Shown here piece after piece: positions 43,520-54,905 of a DNA stretch of 64,000 nt (its first letter is position 1; the number at the start of each line of letters is the position of its first letter). The position numbers and the translations under genes were made by a program. This DNA comes from Lampris incognitus. Lineage: Eukaryota; Chordata; Actinopteri; Lampriformes; Lampridae. The notes under the pieces were generated by a model. That model was not told where the DNA came from. It worked only from the letters and a program-made list of their open reading frames with translations, and made no database searches. Where the stretch lies: contig NC_079213.1 in the NCBI RefSeq assembly GCF_029633865.1, forward strand, positions 3,251,784-3,315,783, written 5' to 3'.

Positions 43520-46500
43520 ACAACGTAACACAACATCAGGATCAACGTAACACAACATCAGGATCAACGTAACACAACATCAGCATCAACGTAACACAAC
43601 ATCAGGATCAACGTAACACAACATCAGCATCAACGTAACACAACATCAGGACAACGTAACACAACATCAGCATCAACGTAACACAACATCAGGATCAACG
43701 TAACACAACATCAGGACAACATAACACAACATCAGGATCGACATAACACAACATCAGGATCAACGTAACACAACATCAGGATCAATGTAACACAACATCA
43801 GGATCGATGTAACACAACATCAGGACAACGTAACACAACATCAGGACAACGTAACACAACATCAGGATCAACGTAACACAACATCAGGATCGATGTAACA
43901 CAACATCAGGACAACGTAACACAACATCAGGATCAATGTAACACAACATCAGGATCGATGTAACACAACATCAGGATCAATGTAACACAACATCAGGACA
44001 ACGTAACACAACATCAGGATCAACGTAACACAACATCAGGACAACGTAACACAACATCAGCATCAACGTAACACAACATCAGGATCAACGTAACACAACA
44101 TCAGGACAACATAACACAACATCAGGATCGACATAACACAACATCAGGATCAACGTAACACAACATCAGGATCAATGTAACACAACATCAGGATCGATGT
44201 AACACAACATCAGGACAACGTAACACAACATCAGGATCAATGTAACACAACATCAGGATCGATGTAACACAACATCAGGACAACGTAACACAACATCAGG
44301 ATCAACGTAACACAACATCAGGATCGATGTAACACAACATCAGGACAACGTAACACAACATCAGGATCGATGTAACACAACATCAGGACAACGTAACACA
44401 ACATCAGCATCAACGTAACACAACATCAGGATCAATGTAACACAACATCAGGATCGATGTAACACAACATCAGGACAACGTAACACAACATCAGGATCAA
44501 CGTAACACAACATCAGGATCGATGTAACACAACATCAGGACAACGTAACACAACATCAGGATCAACGTAACACAACATCAGGACAACGTAACACAACATC
44601 AGGATCGACGTAACCCAACATCAGGAGAACGTAACACAACATCAGGATCAACGTAACACAACATCAAGATCAACGTAACACAACATCAGGATCGACGTAA
44701 CACAACATCAGGAGAACGTAACACAACATCAGGATCAACGTAACACAACATCAGGACAACGTAACACAACATCAGGATCGATGTAACACAACATCAGGAT
44801 CAACGTAACACAACATCAGGATCAACGTAACACAACATCAGGATCAACGTAACACAACATCAGGATCGATGTAACACAACATCAGGACAACGTAACACAA
44901 CATCAGCATCAACGTAACACAACATCAGGATCAACGTAACACAACATCAGGACAACATAACACAACATCAGGATCGACATAACACAACATCAGGATCAAC
45001 GTAACACAACATCAGGATCAATGTAACACAACATCAGGATCGATGTAACACAACATCAGGACAACGTAACACAACATCAGGATCAACGTAACACAACATC
45101 AGGATCGATGTAACACAACATCAGGACAACGTAACACAACATCAGCATCAACGTAACACAACATCAGGATCAACGTAACACAACATCAGGACAACATAAC
45201 ACAACATCAGGATCGACATAACACAACATCAGGATCAATGTAACACAACATCAGGATCGATGTAACACAACATCAGGACAACGTAACACAACATCAGGAT
45301 CAACGTAACACAACATCAGGATCGATGTAACACAACATCAGGACAACGTAACACAACATCAGGATCGATGTAACACAACATCAGGAGAACGTAACACAAC
45401 ATCAGGATCAACGTAACACAACATCAGGATCAACGTAACACAACATCAGGATCGATGTAACACAACATCAGGACAACGTAACACAACATCAGCATCAACG
45501 TAACACAACATCAGGATCAACGTAACACAACATCAGGACAACATAACACAACATCAGGATCGACATAACACAACATCAGGATCAACGTAACACAACATCA
45601 GGATCAATGTAACACAACATCAGGATCGATGTAACACAACATCAGGACAACGTAACACAACATCAGGATCAACGTAACACAACATCAGGATCGATGTAAC
45701 ACAACATCAGGACAACGTAACACAACATCAGCATCAACGTAACACAACATCAGGATCAACGTAACACAACATCAGGACAACATAACACAACATCAGGATC
45801 GACATAACACAACATCAGGATCAATGTAACACAACATCAGGATCGATGTAACACAACATCAGGACAACGTAACACAACATCAGGATCAACGTAACACAAC
45901 ATCAGGATCGATGTAACACAACATCAGGACAACGTAACACAACATCAGGATCAACGTAACACAACATCAGGACAACGTAACACAACATCAGGATCAACGT
46001 AACACAACATCAGGACAACGTAACACAACATCAGGATCAACATAACACAACATCAGGATCGATGTAACACAACATCAGGACAACGTAACACAACATCAGG
46101 ATCAATGTAACACAACATCAGGATCGATGTAACACAACATCAGGACAACGTAACACAACATCAGGATCAACGTAACACAACATCAGGATCGATGTAACAC
46201 AACATCAGGACAACGTAACACAACATCAGGATCAACGTAACACAACATCAGGACAACGTAACACAACATCAGGATCGACGTAACACAACATCAGGAGAAC
46301 GTAACACAACATCAGGATCAACGTAACACAACATCAGGATCAACGTAACACAACATCAGGATCGACGTAACACAACATCAGGAGAACGTAACACAACATC
46401 AGGATCAACGTAACACAACATCAGGAAAACGTAACACAACATCAGGATCGATGTAACACAACATCAGGAGAACGTAACACAACATCAGGATCAACGTAAC

Positions 46501-47801
46501 ACAACATCAGGATCAACGTAACACAACATCAGGATCGATGTAACACAACATCAGGACAACGTAACACAACATCAGCATCAACGTAACACAACATCAGGAT
46601 CAACGTAACACAACATCAGGACAACATAACACAACATCAGGATCGACATAACACAACATCAGGATCAACGTAACACAACATCAGGATCAATGTAACACAA
46701 CATCAGGATCGATGTAACACAACATCAGGACAACGTAACACAACATCAGGATCAACGTAACACAACATCAGGATCGATGTAACACAACATCAGGACAACG
46801 TAACACAACATCAGCATCAACGTAACACAACATCAGGATCAACGTAACACAACATCAGGACAACATAACACAACATCAGGATCGACATAACACAACATCA
46901 GGATCAATGTAACACAACATCAGGATCGATGTAACACAACATCAGGACAACGTAACACAACATCAGGATCAACGTAACACAACATCAGGATCGATGTAAC
47001 ACAACATCAGGACAACGTAACACAACATCAGGATCAACGTAACACAACATCAGGACAACGTAACACAACATCAGGATCAACGTAACACAACATCAGGACA
47101 ACGTAACACAACATCAGGATCAACATAACACAACATCAGGATCGATGTAACACAACATCAGGACAACGTAACACAACATCAGGATCAATGTAACACAACA
47201 TCAGGATCGATGTAACACAACATCAGGACAACGTAACACAACATCAGGATCAACGTAACACAACATCAGGATCGATGTAACACAACATCAGGACAACGTA
47301 ACACAACATCAGGATCAATGTAACACAACATCAGGACAACGTAACACAACATCAGGATCGACGTAACACAACATCAGGAGAACGTAACACAACATCAGGA
47401 TCAACGTAACACAACATCAGGATCAACGTAACACAACATCAGGATCGACGTAACACAACATCAGGACAACGTAACACAACATCAGGAGAACGTAACACAA
47501 CATCAGGATCAACGTAACACAACATCAGGATCAACGTAACACAACATCAGGACAACGTAACACAACATCAGGATCAATGTAACACAACATCAGCATCGAC
47601 GTAACACAACATCAGCATCGACGTAACACAACATCAGCATCGACGTAACACAACATCAGGATCAACGTAACACAACATCAGGACAACGTAACACAACATC
47701 AGGATCAACGTAACACAACATCAGGATCAACATAACACAACATCAGGATCAACATAACACAACATCAGGACAACGTAACACAACATCAGGATCAACGTAA
47801 C
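43520..47801. repeat. 4.3-kb minisatellite, 21/22-bp units with higher-order structure
   Basis: About 195-200 copies of GTAACACAACATCAGG plus a variable hexamer or pentamer (ATCAAC, ACAAC, ATCGAT, ATCAAT, ATCGAC, AGAAC). Variants occur in a repeating order. The marker pair GACAACAT then GATCGACAT recurs at 239-bp spacing three times (44947/45186, 45533/45772, 46616/46855), and the last two pairs are exactly 1083 bp apart. No open frame persists. Confidence 0.97.
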
Positions 47802-48599
47802 TGGACACTGCTTGGCATCCTGCGCATCATATTCTTCGTACATGTTATGTCCATTCTAATTCTGTTCATCCTCTTTCAGTGTTGTATTGTGTAAATTGTG
47901 TAACCACAACATCCATTGCACGTTGTGCGTCTCGGGAGAGAGCGCTCTGCGTGGCTGCTGCAGCTAGAAAAGCGCTAGAAAACAATGCAACTTGATTGAC
48001 TGATTGATTGATGGATTGATTGATCATCGTCATTACATTTATATAGCACCTTCGAGTGAACGGTATGTATACAAGGAATGTGACTCCAGTTCACAGCAGC
48101 TTCTGGTACTTCCGTACATATCACTCACACAAAAATACAAACAAAAGAAACACGTGGAATGATAAATACAATACCGAGGTAAGTATGTACGCACAACAAG
48201 GCATGTCGCAACTATCCAGAGTTCTGTTATGTTGAATAACTTATAACTTATTACGCTTATGTATTATGTACTACAATATTTACTATATATTTATCTATGG
48301 TCAAGAAGACATGCATGTTAGAGATAACGCTCCTGTCTGTGCCCCTGAGCAAGGCATGGCAAGATGAGCGGGAGGTGGTCCCCAGCTGGGCTGGGTTACA
48401 TGCAGAGAGGAGTTGCCCCGCGGGGATCAATACAGTAGTGACAAGTATCATCTACTCCTGTATTGTCACAGTGTGTGTGTGGTGTGTGGTGTGTGTCTGT
48501 GTGTGGCGTGTGTCTGTGTGTGAGAGTCTATAAACGGCCAAACTAAAGCACTTGGGGCCTTGATTCTTTTTGGAGGTCATTGGGGATGATCAGGGGCAC
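47802..48599. other. Unclassified intergenic sequence
   Basis: Contains a TGAT-type tetranucleotide tract (about 47996-48030) followed by a CATTACATTTATATAGC block of a kind common in dispersed fish repeats, and a GT-rich tract at 48471-48521. No gene recognised. Confidence 0.4.
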
Positions 48600-48980
48600 C
48601 TATAAAAAATAGCAGACAATTAAAAATGCATAATATGCGGAATATGCATAAATATGCAAAATATGCATTTTTCTAAAACCCACTTTTCTCTGCATTCCAG
48701 ATGATTCTGAGCATCTTTGATTTTTTCACCTACACAACAATTTTTTTCTGGGACTTAGAAATGTTTTGGCATTATGCAAAATATATGCATTTTTGCAAAA
48801 ATGCACTTATGATCCTCATTTTTTGGAGGTGGTAGGTATTGTTCCAGAGAGGACCAGAAAAATAGCAGAAAATTAAAATAATTATAATAATTATGCATAA
48901 TTATGCAAAATATGCATGTTCTAAAAATGGCTAAAACCCACTTTTCTCGGCATTTCAGATGATTCTGAGCATTTGGGGGG
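48600..48980. repeat. AT-rich duplicated repeat with ATGCAAAATATGCAT motifs
   Basis: Two diverged copies about 253-258 bp apart: AATAGCAGACAATTAAA and AATAGCAGAAAATTAAA, then CACTTTTCTCTGCATTCCAG and CACTTTTCTCGGCATTTCAG. Several ATATGCAAAATATGCAT octamer-like motifs lie between. Origin unknown. Confidence 0.65.
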
Positions 48981-49132
48981 AGGGAGCTGGAGTGAGGGGG
49001 GGTTTAGGGGCAGGGGGAAGGGGGTTAGCTGGCAGGATGAAGAGGAGGGAGATTTAGACGGGTGGAGAACCGAACCGCTACATTGTAGCGGGGTTCTTCT
49101 AGTATACATATATATAGTTATAAACTCTGTGA

Positions 49133-49236
49133 GGGCCTGGCGGCCTGTCCAGCAGGGTGTCTCCCCGCCTGCCGCCCAGTGACTGCTGGGACAGGCTCCA
49201 GCATCCCCGCCACCCGAGAGCAGGGTAAGCGGTTGT
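49133..49236 (+). mobile_element. V-SINE 3' fragment
   Basis: Sense 3' portion only: GGCGGCCTGTCCAGCAGGGT, CCGCCCAGTGACTGCTGGGA, GAGAGCAGGGTAAGCGG. Confidence 0.78.
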
Positions 49237-49894
49237 GGGTAGTTATATACCGTATTATATATACCCATGTTACAGCCACAACAATAACAGCAGTAATTAA
49301 TAAGCAGTACACACAGTTGTATGTGTATTTCCAACCGTACGTTTGTATCGCACATCTGGTTTCAAAAGAAGGGGTGCACGTCGCACATCTGTGAGGCATC
49401 CGGACCAGAGGGAGCCGTTTACAGCGTGTCATGTGTACCCATGAAGTGTCTATTATTGCAGCACGCTGTAAAGCGTTCATGAGAGAGATGGCTTGTGGGA
49501 AAAGACAACTGCTCCTGTGTCTGGGGCGCCCATTGCTCTGTAGTGCTTGCCAGAGGGTAGGAGTTCACACAGAGACTGTGTCCTGGGTGTGTGTGTGGGG
49601 GGGCAGGGGGCGGGGGGGGGGGTTCTGTGCTGATTCTGCCCGCCCGTTTCTGGGCTCTGAAAGTGTACCAGGGTGGGTTTTTCTGCTGCCCTTACTGCAC
49701 GCTCCAGTCTGCTGCTGCTGTGCTGTTCTGCTGCTGCTCTGAACCGGACCATGACGGATCTTTGGAGATGGTAGTCCCCAGAAACTTGAAGGCCTCCACA
49801 GTTGACACAGGGCTGTGTCATATTGTGAAGGAAGGGGGGGGGGGCAGTGCTGAGGGGCGTCTCCTAAAGTCCACTGTCGTCTCCACGGTCTGGA
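49237..49894. other. Unclassified intergenic sequence
   Basis: Includes G-rich runs near 49598-49623 and 49835-49844 and a CTGCTG-rich stretch near 49710-49740. No gene supported. Confidence 0.4.
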
Positions 49895-50104
49895 GCAGGG
49901 GTGGGCAGTCTTATCCAGACAGGGCCGGTGTGGGTGCAGGTTTTTGCTCCAACCAAGCAGTTACACACCTGTGTGTCCTAATCAGGTTCCTCAGCAGAGA
50001 CTCTGCTGGTCGACTAGTGGCAGCAGGTGTGTAACGGCTCGGTTGGAGCAAAAACCTGCACCCACACCGGCCTTTTCTGGATAAGACTGCCCACCCCTGC
50101 TCCA
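49891..50104. mobile_element. Hairpin MITE with CAGGGGTGGGC ends (hAT-like)
   Basis: The left arm 49891-49975 (TGGAGCAGGGGTGGGCAGTC, GTGTGGGTGCAGGTTTTTGC) is the near-perfect reverse complement of 50024-50104. The central loop of about 50 bp contains CCTCAGCAGAGACTCTGCTG. Ends resemble hAT termini, but no clean 8-bp target duplication was found. Confidence 0.78.
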
Positions 50105-50910
50105 AGGGGACCCAAACCATGCCAGGAAAATGCCCCCCACCGCACAACAGAGCCCCTGGACCCCCTCACTGTAGGGGTCAAGCATTCAGGTTTTTCCCTT
50201 ACATCTGTCACCCTTCTGTATAGAAGTGTAACTGAAGGAAACGTACCAAGTCCAATGCCGTGTTTGGGAACATACCCGGCCAATCAAACCGATCTGGACT
50301 CGGAAATAAACAAATGAAATTAACGACAAGTTTTACTGCGGCCAACACCGCTGCATCGCTGAAGAAGAAGAAGAAGAAAAGAAGGAGAAGAGCCATGTGA
50401 CTGTGGCACCTCCTCCTGTCCCCAGGTCAGAGCAGCAGAAGAAGATACTGAAGCCATCAGATGGTGGACTGCTGCATAAAGACGCCCGTCTGCTCGCTGC
50501 AGCGTGCAGTACCGGGCCGTGACACTGTGCTGCCAGACCAGCTAGTGCAAACGGGACCTTCGCGGTGGATTCTGTTTGTTTGCTTTTGTTTCATGGAAAG
50601 AGAGAATGAATTATGGCCCTAAAGAATATGCACAGCAGCGTGTCCATGTTACCATGTGATGAAGATGACCAGAACATATAGGTCTGCATATGAGTAATAA
50701 TGAGATATAGGTCGGGTTTAGGAGTCCATATACACTTCACAATATCTACATGATTGATTAAAACTGGAATCTGTGACTTCGTGAATAAATGATCAAACCT
50801 CGAAGCTGAAAGTTTTAAAATGGCTGCTGTAATTCACTATAACACACTGCTGTAGCATCATGCCAGCTTGTCTGGACCACCGAGTGTTTCTTCACACTGA
50901 AGGATACTAC

Positions 50911-50932
50911 ACACACACACACACACATGCAC

Positions 50933-50963
<31 letters not shown>
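50911..50963 (+). repeat. (CA)n microsatellite
   Basis: About 53 bp of CA repeats with two interruptions (TGCACACACG). Confidence 0.92.
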
Positions 50964-50964
<1 letters not shown>

Positions 50965-51102
50965 GACACATGGTCTCAGCCGACAGGCCGAGACAACTGC
51001 AGAACTGTGTCCTCCATTGATGACACTGAAGAGTAGACGACAAGCTGGAGCTGTGTCCAGTATGAAGAAAAGGATGGATGACTGTGGAAATGAAACCTAC
51101 CC

Positions 51103-51529
51103 ACCCAGATAGCAAAACTGCTGTGGCCCGGACCCACCCGGCCCACACCCGACACTTCATCCGGCCCACATACCGCGTGGAATGATGGTTCTTGGGCGGC
51201 CCGCTCCTGTTTGCCAGATCTGGACCAGAACCAAGCCATAGCAATGTGCCACATATTTGCCAAAGGTGGCCCATATGTGTGTTGTGATATTTGGGCCATA
51301 TTCACCTTTTACCACACGGGGCACTTCAGGGTCACATCCAGATCACATGTTGCCCAGAGCACCACGTCTTTGCCCAAAAAGGCCCGAATGTGATTTGGCA
51401 TATTTGGGCCATATTTGCTATTATACATGTGGGCCACTTCAGGCTCACGTCCATGTTGTCAGGGCCAGAAGAAGACCATCAGTGCCGCATCACTGCCTGA
51501 AGTGGCCCACATCCGGATGCTGTCTGGGT
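51103..51529 (+). mobile_element. MITE family D, subfamily 2, copy 2
   Basis: Ends ACCCAGATAGCA and ATGCTGTCTGGGT are terminal inverted repeats. The interior has GTGGCCCGGACCCACCCGGC and GATATTTGGGCCATATTCAC, matching in inverse orientation the copy at 38417-38845, 12.7 kb away. Confidence 0.82.
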
Positions 51530-51867
51530 GTGAACTGTGAACGCCGAGGACAAAACGGAGATAGACTTCAATACAAACTGTTCCTTCGAAACAGTACATC
51601 TTCCCAGTCTCACCACTCAGAAGCACAGACAGACCCCTCCTGCCTCCACATCCTCTCCTGACTGTAAAGGGAGACAGCGACTCTGTGGGCCAAAGGATTT
51701 AAATATTAATGTCCGCTACAGCTTCCCCCTCAACCCCTTACTGAGGAACAGCTCCCTCTCTCTCCCTTCTTTTCCCCGACGCAGAACTTAAAGAGTACGT
51801 CCACATTAACACGGATGTATTTGGAAATACTGCTCTCACGGTGAAAACAGCTAGGACGTTTTTATGA

Positions 51868-51976
51868 TCCAAACCGCCTATCCTGCTCTCCGGGTCGCAG
51901 GGATGCTGCAGCCTATCCCAGCAGTCACTGGGCGGCAGGTGGGGAGACACCCTGGACAGGCTGCCAGGCCATCACA
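51868..51976 (-). mobile_element. V-SINE tail-side fragment
   Basis: Antisense 3' part (ATCCAAACCGCCTATCCTGC through GACAGGCTGCCAGGCCATCA). It is separated by an AATAATATAATAATAAA spacer from a sense head immediately downstream. Confidence 0.8.
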
Positions 51977-52021
51977 GGTCAATAATATAATAATAAAATA
52001 CAGAAATAATATAATAATAAA

Positions 52022-52199
52022 GCAGCACCGTGGTGCAGTGGTTAGCATGGTGGCCTCACAGCAAGAAGGTCCTGGGTTCGAGCCCCGGGGTAGTCCAACC
52101 TTGGTGGGTCGTCCCGGGTCGTCCTCTGTGTGGAGTTTGCATGTTCTCCCCATGTCTGCGTGGGTTTCCTCCGGGGGCTCCGGTTTCCTCCCACAGTCC
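52022..52199 (+). mobile_element. V-SINE head, merging into a minisatellite
   Basis: Sense head and central block (GCACCGTGGTGCAGTGGTTA, GGGTTCGAGCCCCGGGGTAG, TGGAGTTTGCATGTTCTCCC, TTTCCTCCCACAGTCC). The next bases of the SINE (AAAGACCTGTAGGTCAGGTG) are the first unit of the following 24-bp array; the 3' half of the SINE is gone. Confidence 0.88.
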
Positions 52200-52650
52200 A
52201 AAGACCTGTAGGTCAGGTGACTCAAAGACCTGTAGGTCAGGTGACTCAAAGACGTGTAGGTCAGGTGACTCAAAGACGTGTAGGTGAGGTGACTCAAAGA
52301 CGTGTAGGTCAGGTGACTCAAAGACGTGTAGGTCAGGTGACTCAAAGACATGTAGGCCAGGTGACTCAAAGACTTGTAGGTCAGGTGACTCAAAGACTTG
52401 TAGGTCAGGTGACTCAAAGACTTGTAGGTCAGGTGACTCAAAGACATGTAGGTCAGGTGACTCAAAGACTTGTAGGTCAGGTGACTCAAAGACTTGTAGG
52501 TCAGGTGACTCAAAGACATGTAGGTCAGGTGACTCAAAGACTTGTAGGTCAGGTGACTCAAAGACTTGTAGGTCAGGTGACTCAAAGACGTGTAGGTCAG
52601 GTGACTCAAAGACGTGTAGGTCAGGTGACTCAAAGACTTGCAGGTCAGGT
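52200..52650 (+). repeat. 24-bp minisatellite born from a V-SINE, 18 perfect AP-1 motifs
   Basis: The unit is TCAAAGACNTGTAGGTCAGG plus TGAC. N is C, G, A or T and marks unit lineages, with a T-T-A pattern of period 72 bp in the middle. Every unit junction makes TGACTCA; I count 18. The unit derives from the SINE segment AAAGACATGTAGGTCAGGTG. Frames are open on both strands because 24 is a multiple of three. Confidence 0.93.
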
Positions 52651-52685
52651 CTATTCTAATAGAGCGAGAGTCTAATTTTAAGCCA

Positions 52686-52935
52686 CTAGCTGGTGGCAGC
52701 GGTGGGATCCAGAAGTGTGGGAGGGGGAGGTCATTGGGGGTCGTGATCGTCCACGTGGTGCTGGGTAGCCTTGACGCGCAGGCCGCACCGTGGGCTCTGC
52801 GAAGGGAGCGCGGGAATAACGAAGCACGAGGGCGCGCTCCCGGGAGAGGGTGACTACTGTAACCTACGAAACGACTCAGCGGCGGTCGCCAGGGGGCGCT
52901 CTTCTTTAGTCGAGCGGTTCGCGATGTCACCTCGT
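52686..52935 (+). mobile_element. tRNA-like repeat family C, interrupted copy
   Basis: Shares with the array at 34291 the blocks GTGGCAGCGGTGGGATCCAG, GCGGGAATAACGAAGCACGA, GGGTGACTACTGT and TTTAGTCGAGCGGTTCGCGA (A-box-like region). It stops at about 52935, just before the 30-bp minisatellite. Confidence 0.65.
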
Positions 52936-52965
52936 GGTTTTTATGATTATTTTAGAAAAGTTCGC

Positions 52966-54236
52966 AGCCCACATTGAAACACCGAGACCAGAGAAAAACC
53001 ACATTGAAACGCCGAGACCAGAGAAAACCCATATTGAAACACCGAGACCAGAGAAAAACCACATTGAAACGCCGACACCAGAGAAAAACCCGCATTGAAA
53101 CGCCGAGAAAAGAGCGAAACCATATTGAAACGCCGAGACCAGAGAGAAACCGCAATGAAACGCCGAGACCAGAGAAAAACCGCATTGAAACACCGAGACC
53201 AGAGAAAAACCACACTGAAACACCGAGACCAGAGAAAACCCGCATTGAAACACCGAGACCAGAGAAAAACCGCGTTGAAACGCCGAGACCAGAGAAAAAC
53301 CGCATTGAAACACCGAGACCAGAGAAAAACCGCATTGAAACGCCGAGACCAGAGGAAAACCGCATTGAAACACCGAGACCAGAGGAAAACCGCATTGAAA
53401 CACCGAGACCAGAGAAAATCCGCGTTGAAACGCCGAGACCACTGAAAAACCACATTGAAACGCCGAGACCAGAGAAAAACCGCGTTGAAACACCCAGACC
53501 AGACAAAAACCGCATTGAAACACCGAGACCAGAGAAAACCCGCATTGAAACACCGAGACCAGAGAAAACCCGCATTGAAACACCGAGACCAGAGAAAAAC
53601 CGCATTGAAACACCGAGACCAGAGAAAACCCGCATTGAAACACCGAGACCAGAGTAAACCCGCATTGAAACACCGAGACCAGAGAAAACCCGCATTGAAA
53701 CACCGAGACCAGAGAAAACCCCGCATTGAAACGCCGAGACCAGAGAAAAACCCGCATTGAAACACCGAGACCAGAGAAAACCCGCATTGAAACGCCTTGA
53801 CCAGAGAAAACCCGCATTGAAACGCCGAGACCAGAGAAAACCCGCATTGAAACGCCGAGACCAGAGGAAAACCGCATTGAAACGCCGAGACCAGAGAAAA
53901 CCCGCATTGAAACACCGAGACCAGAGAAAAACCGCATTGAAACGCCGAGACCAGAGAAAACCCGCATTGAAACACCGAGACCAGAGAAAACCCCGCATTG
54001 AAACGCCGAGACCAGAGAAAAACCCGCATTGAAACACCGAGACCAGAGAAAACCCGCATTGAAACGCCTTGACCAGAGAAAACCCGCATTGAAACGCCGA
54101 GACCAGAGAAAACCCGCATTGAAACGCCGAGACCAGAGGAAAACCGCATTGAAACGCCGAGACCAGAGAAAACCCGCATTGAAACACCGAGACCAGAGAA
54201 AAACCGCATTGAAACGCCGAGACCAGAGAAAACCCG
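52966..54236. repeat. 30-bp minisatellite, about 42 units
   Basis: The unit is CATTGAAACACCGAGACCAG plus AGAAAAACCG, with C/G variation in ACACC or ACGCC and occasional 29/31-bp units. A block carrying the rare variant CGCCTTGACC recurs exactly 272 bp apart (from about 53757 and 54029), a recent multi-unit duplication. Because 30 is a multiple of three, frames of 420-452 codons stay open on the minus strand and shorter ones on the plus strand. They encode only the 10-residue repeat and I do not call them genes. Confidence 0.95.
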
Positions 54237-54470
54237 CGCACGCCTCTTCCGTTGGGAATGTGCACGCGCGACCTGAGCTGATCACATGACGCTCTACGTC
54301 AGCGTTTCCCAGACGCCGTTGTTACCTGACGCGTGGCAGATTTATCCGCGTCACTGTGGCGCGGCGCGGCGCGGCTCGGCGCGCCCCCGCGTCAGCTGAG
54401 AGGCTAACGCTAGCTTAGCATCACAGGAGGGAGGGACGATGCCGGGAGCCAGGCCAGCAGACGGTCGGGT
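54237..54470. promoter_or_regulatory. CpG-rich block, possible promoter
   Basis: Dense CpG (GTGGCGCGGCGCGGCGCGGC near 54357-54376) with a TACGTCAG CRE-like site near 54296, flanked by CpG-poor DNA. It lies just upstream of the candidate exons on the plus strand. No TATA box was recognised. Confidence 0.4.
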
Positions 54471-54585
54471 GTATTGTTTACAACCATAATAATAATAATA
54501 ATAATAATATGATAATACCCTTCATTTATAGCCATTTAAAAATACTTTAGGAAAGAAAACAAGCGCAATTACGTGTGTAAGCTAC

Positions 54586-54722
54586 TAATAAGACACGTTA
54601 GCCCCTAGCTAACGGGTCTGCTGAGCCTTTAGCCGAGCGGTTAGCGATGTCGCCTTGTGGTGTAGTACACCCTGTATCGAATCCCGCACCGGGCAAGAAA
54701 ATAACCCGTTACACTGGTAATA
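54586..54722 (+). mobile_element. tRNA-like repeat family C, partial copy
   Basis: Sense copy: GACACGTTAGCCCCTAGCTA, CCTTTAGCCGAGCGGTTAGC, GTATCGAATCCCGCACCGGG, AATAACCCGTTACACTGG. It matches the minus-strand array at 34291-34835. Confidence 0.72.
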
Positions 54723-54835
54723 AGTAGAAGACAGCTAACAGCAGGGTTTAAAAAGTTAAGCGATAACTCAACATTAAAGCAAGTCAATCAAAAAGCTTGG
54801 CGATGTGACTTAAACCCAGATTCTGCTTCCCACAG

Positions 54836-54905
54836 CCTGAACGGGTCCGGCAGGACGCTGCGGAGACCTGGAGCCTGGACGAGGAGCTGCGTGGACGCCA
54901 TGTTG
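54836..54905 (+). other. Candidate exon (70 nt), unidentified gene
   Basis: Acceptor TTCTGCTTCCCACAG and donor ATGTTG|GTGAGT are both strong. One frame reads PERVRQDAAETWSLDEELRG; another contains a late ATG. It could be a 5'UTR exon of the gene suggested by the exon at 55459. Unconfirmed. Confidence 0.4.

Noticed and set aside
43520..47801. CRISPR-like array
   Set aside because: Units are contiguous with no unique spacers, variants are point changes, and the genome is vertebrate; it is a minisatellite.
51878..52930. A 350-codon minus-strand frame with SLSHLTYK repeats
   Set aside because: It is the translation of the SINE-derived 24-bp minisatellite plus V-SINE sequence; no gene signals.
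52927..54285. Minus-strand frames of 420-452 codons and plus-strand frames of about 80-230 codons across the 30-bp minisatellite
   Set aside because: They encode only the translated repeat in several frames on both strands, mostly lack an ATG start, and stay open only because the unit is 30 bp.
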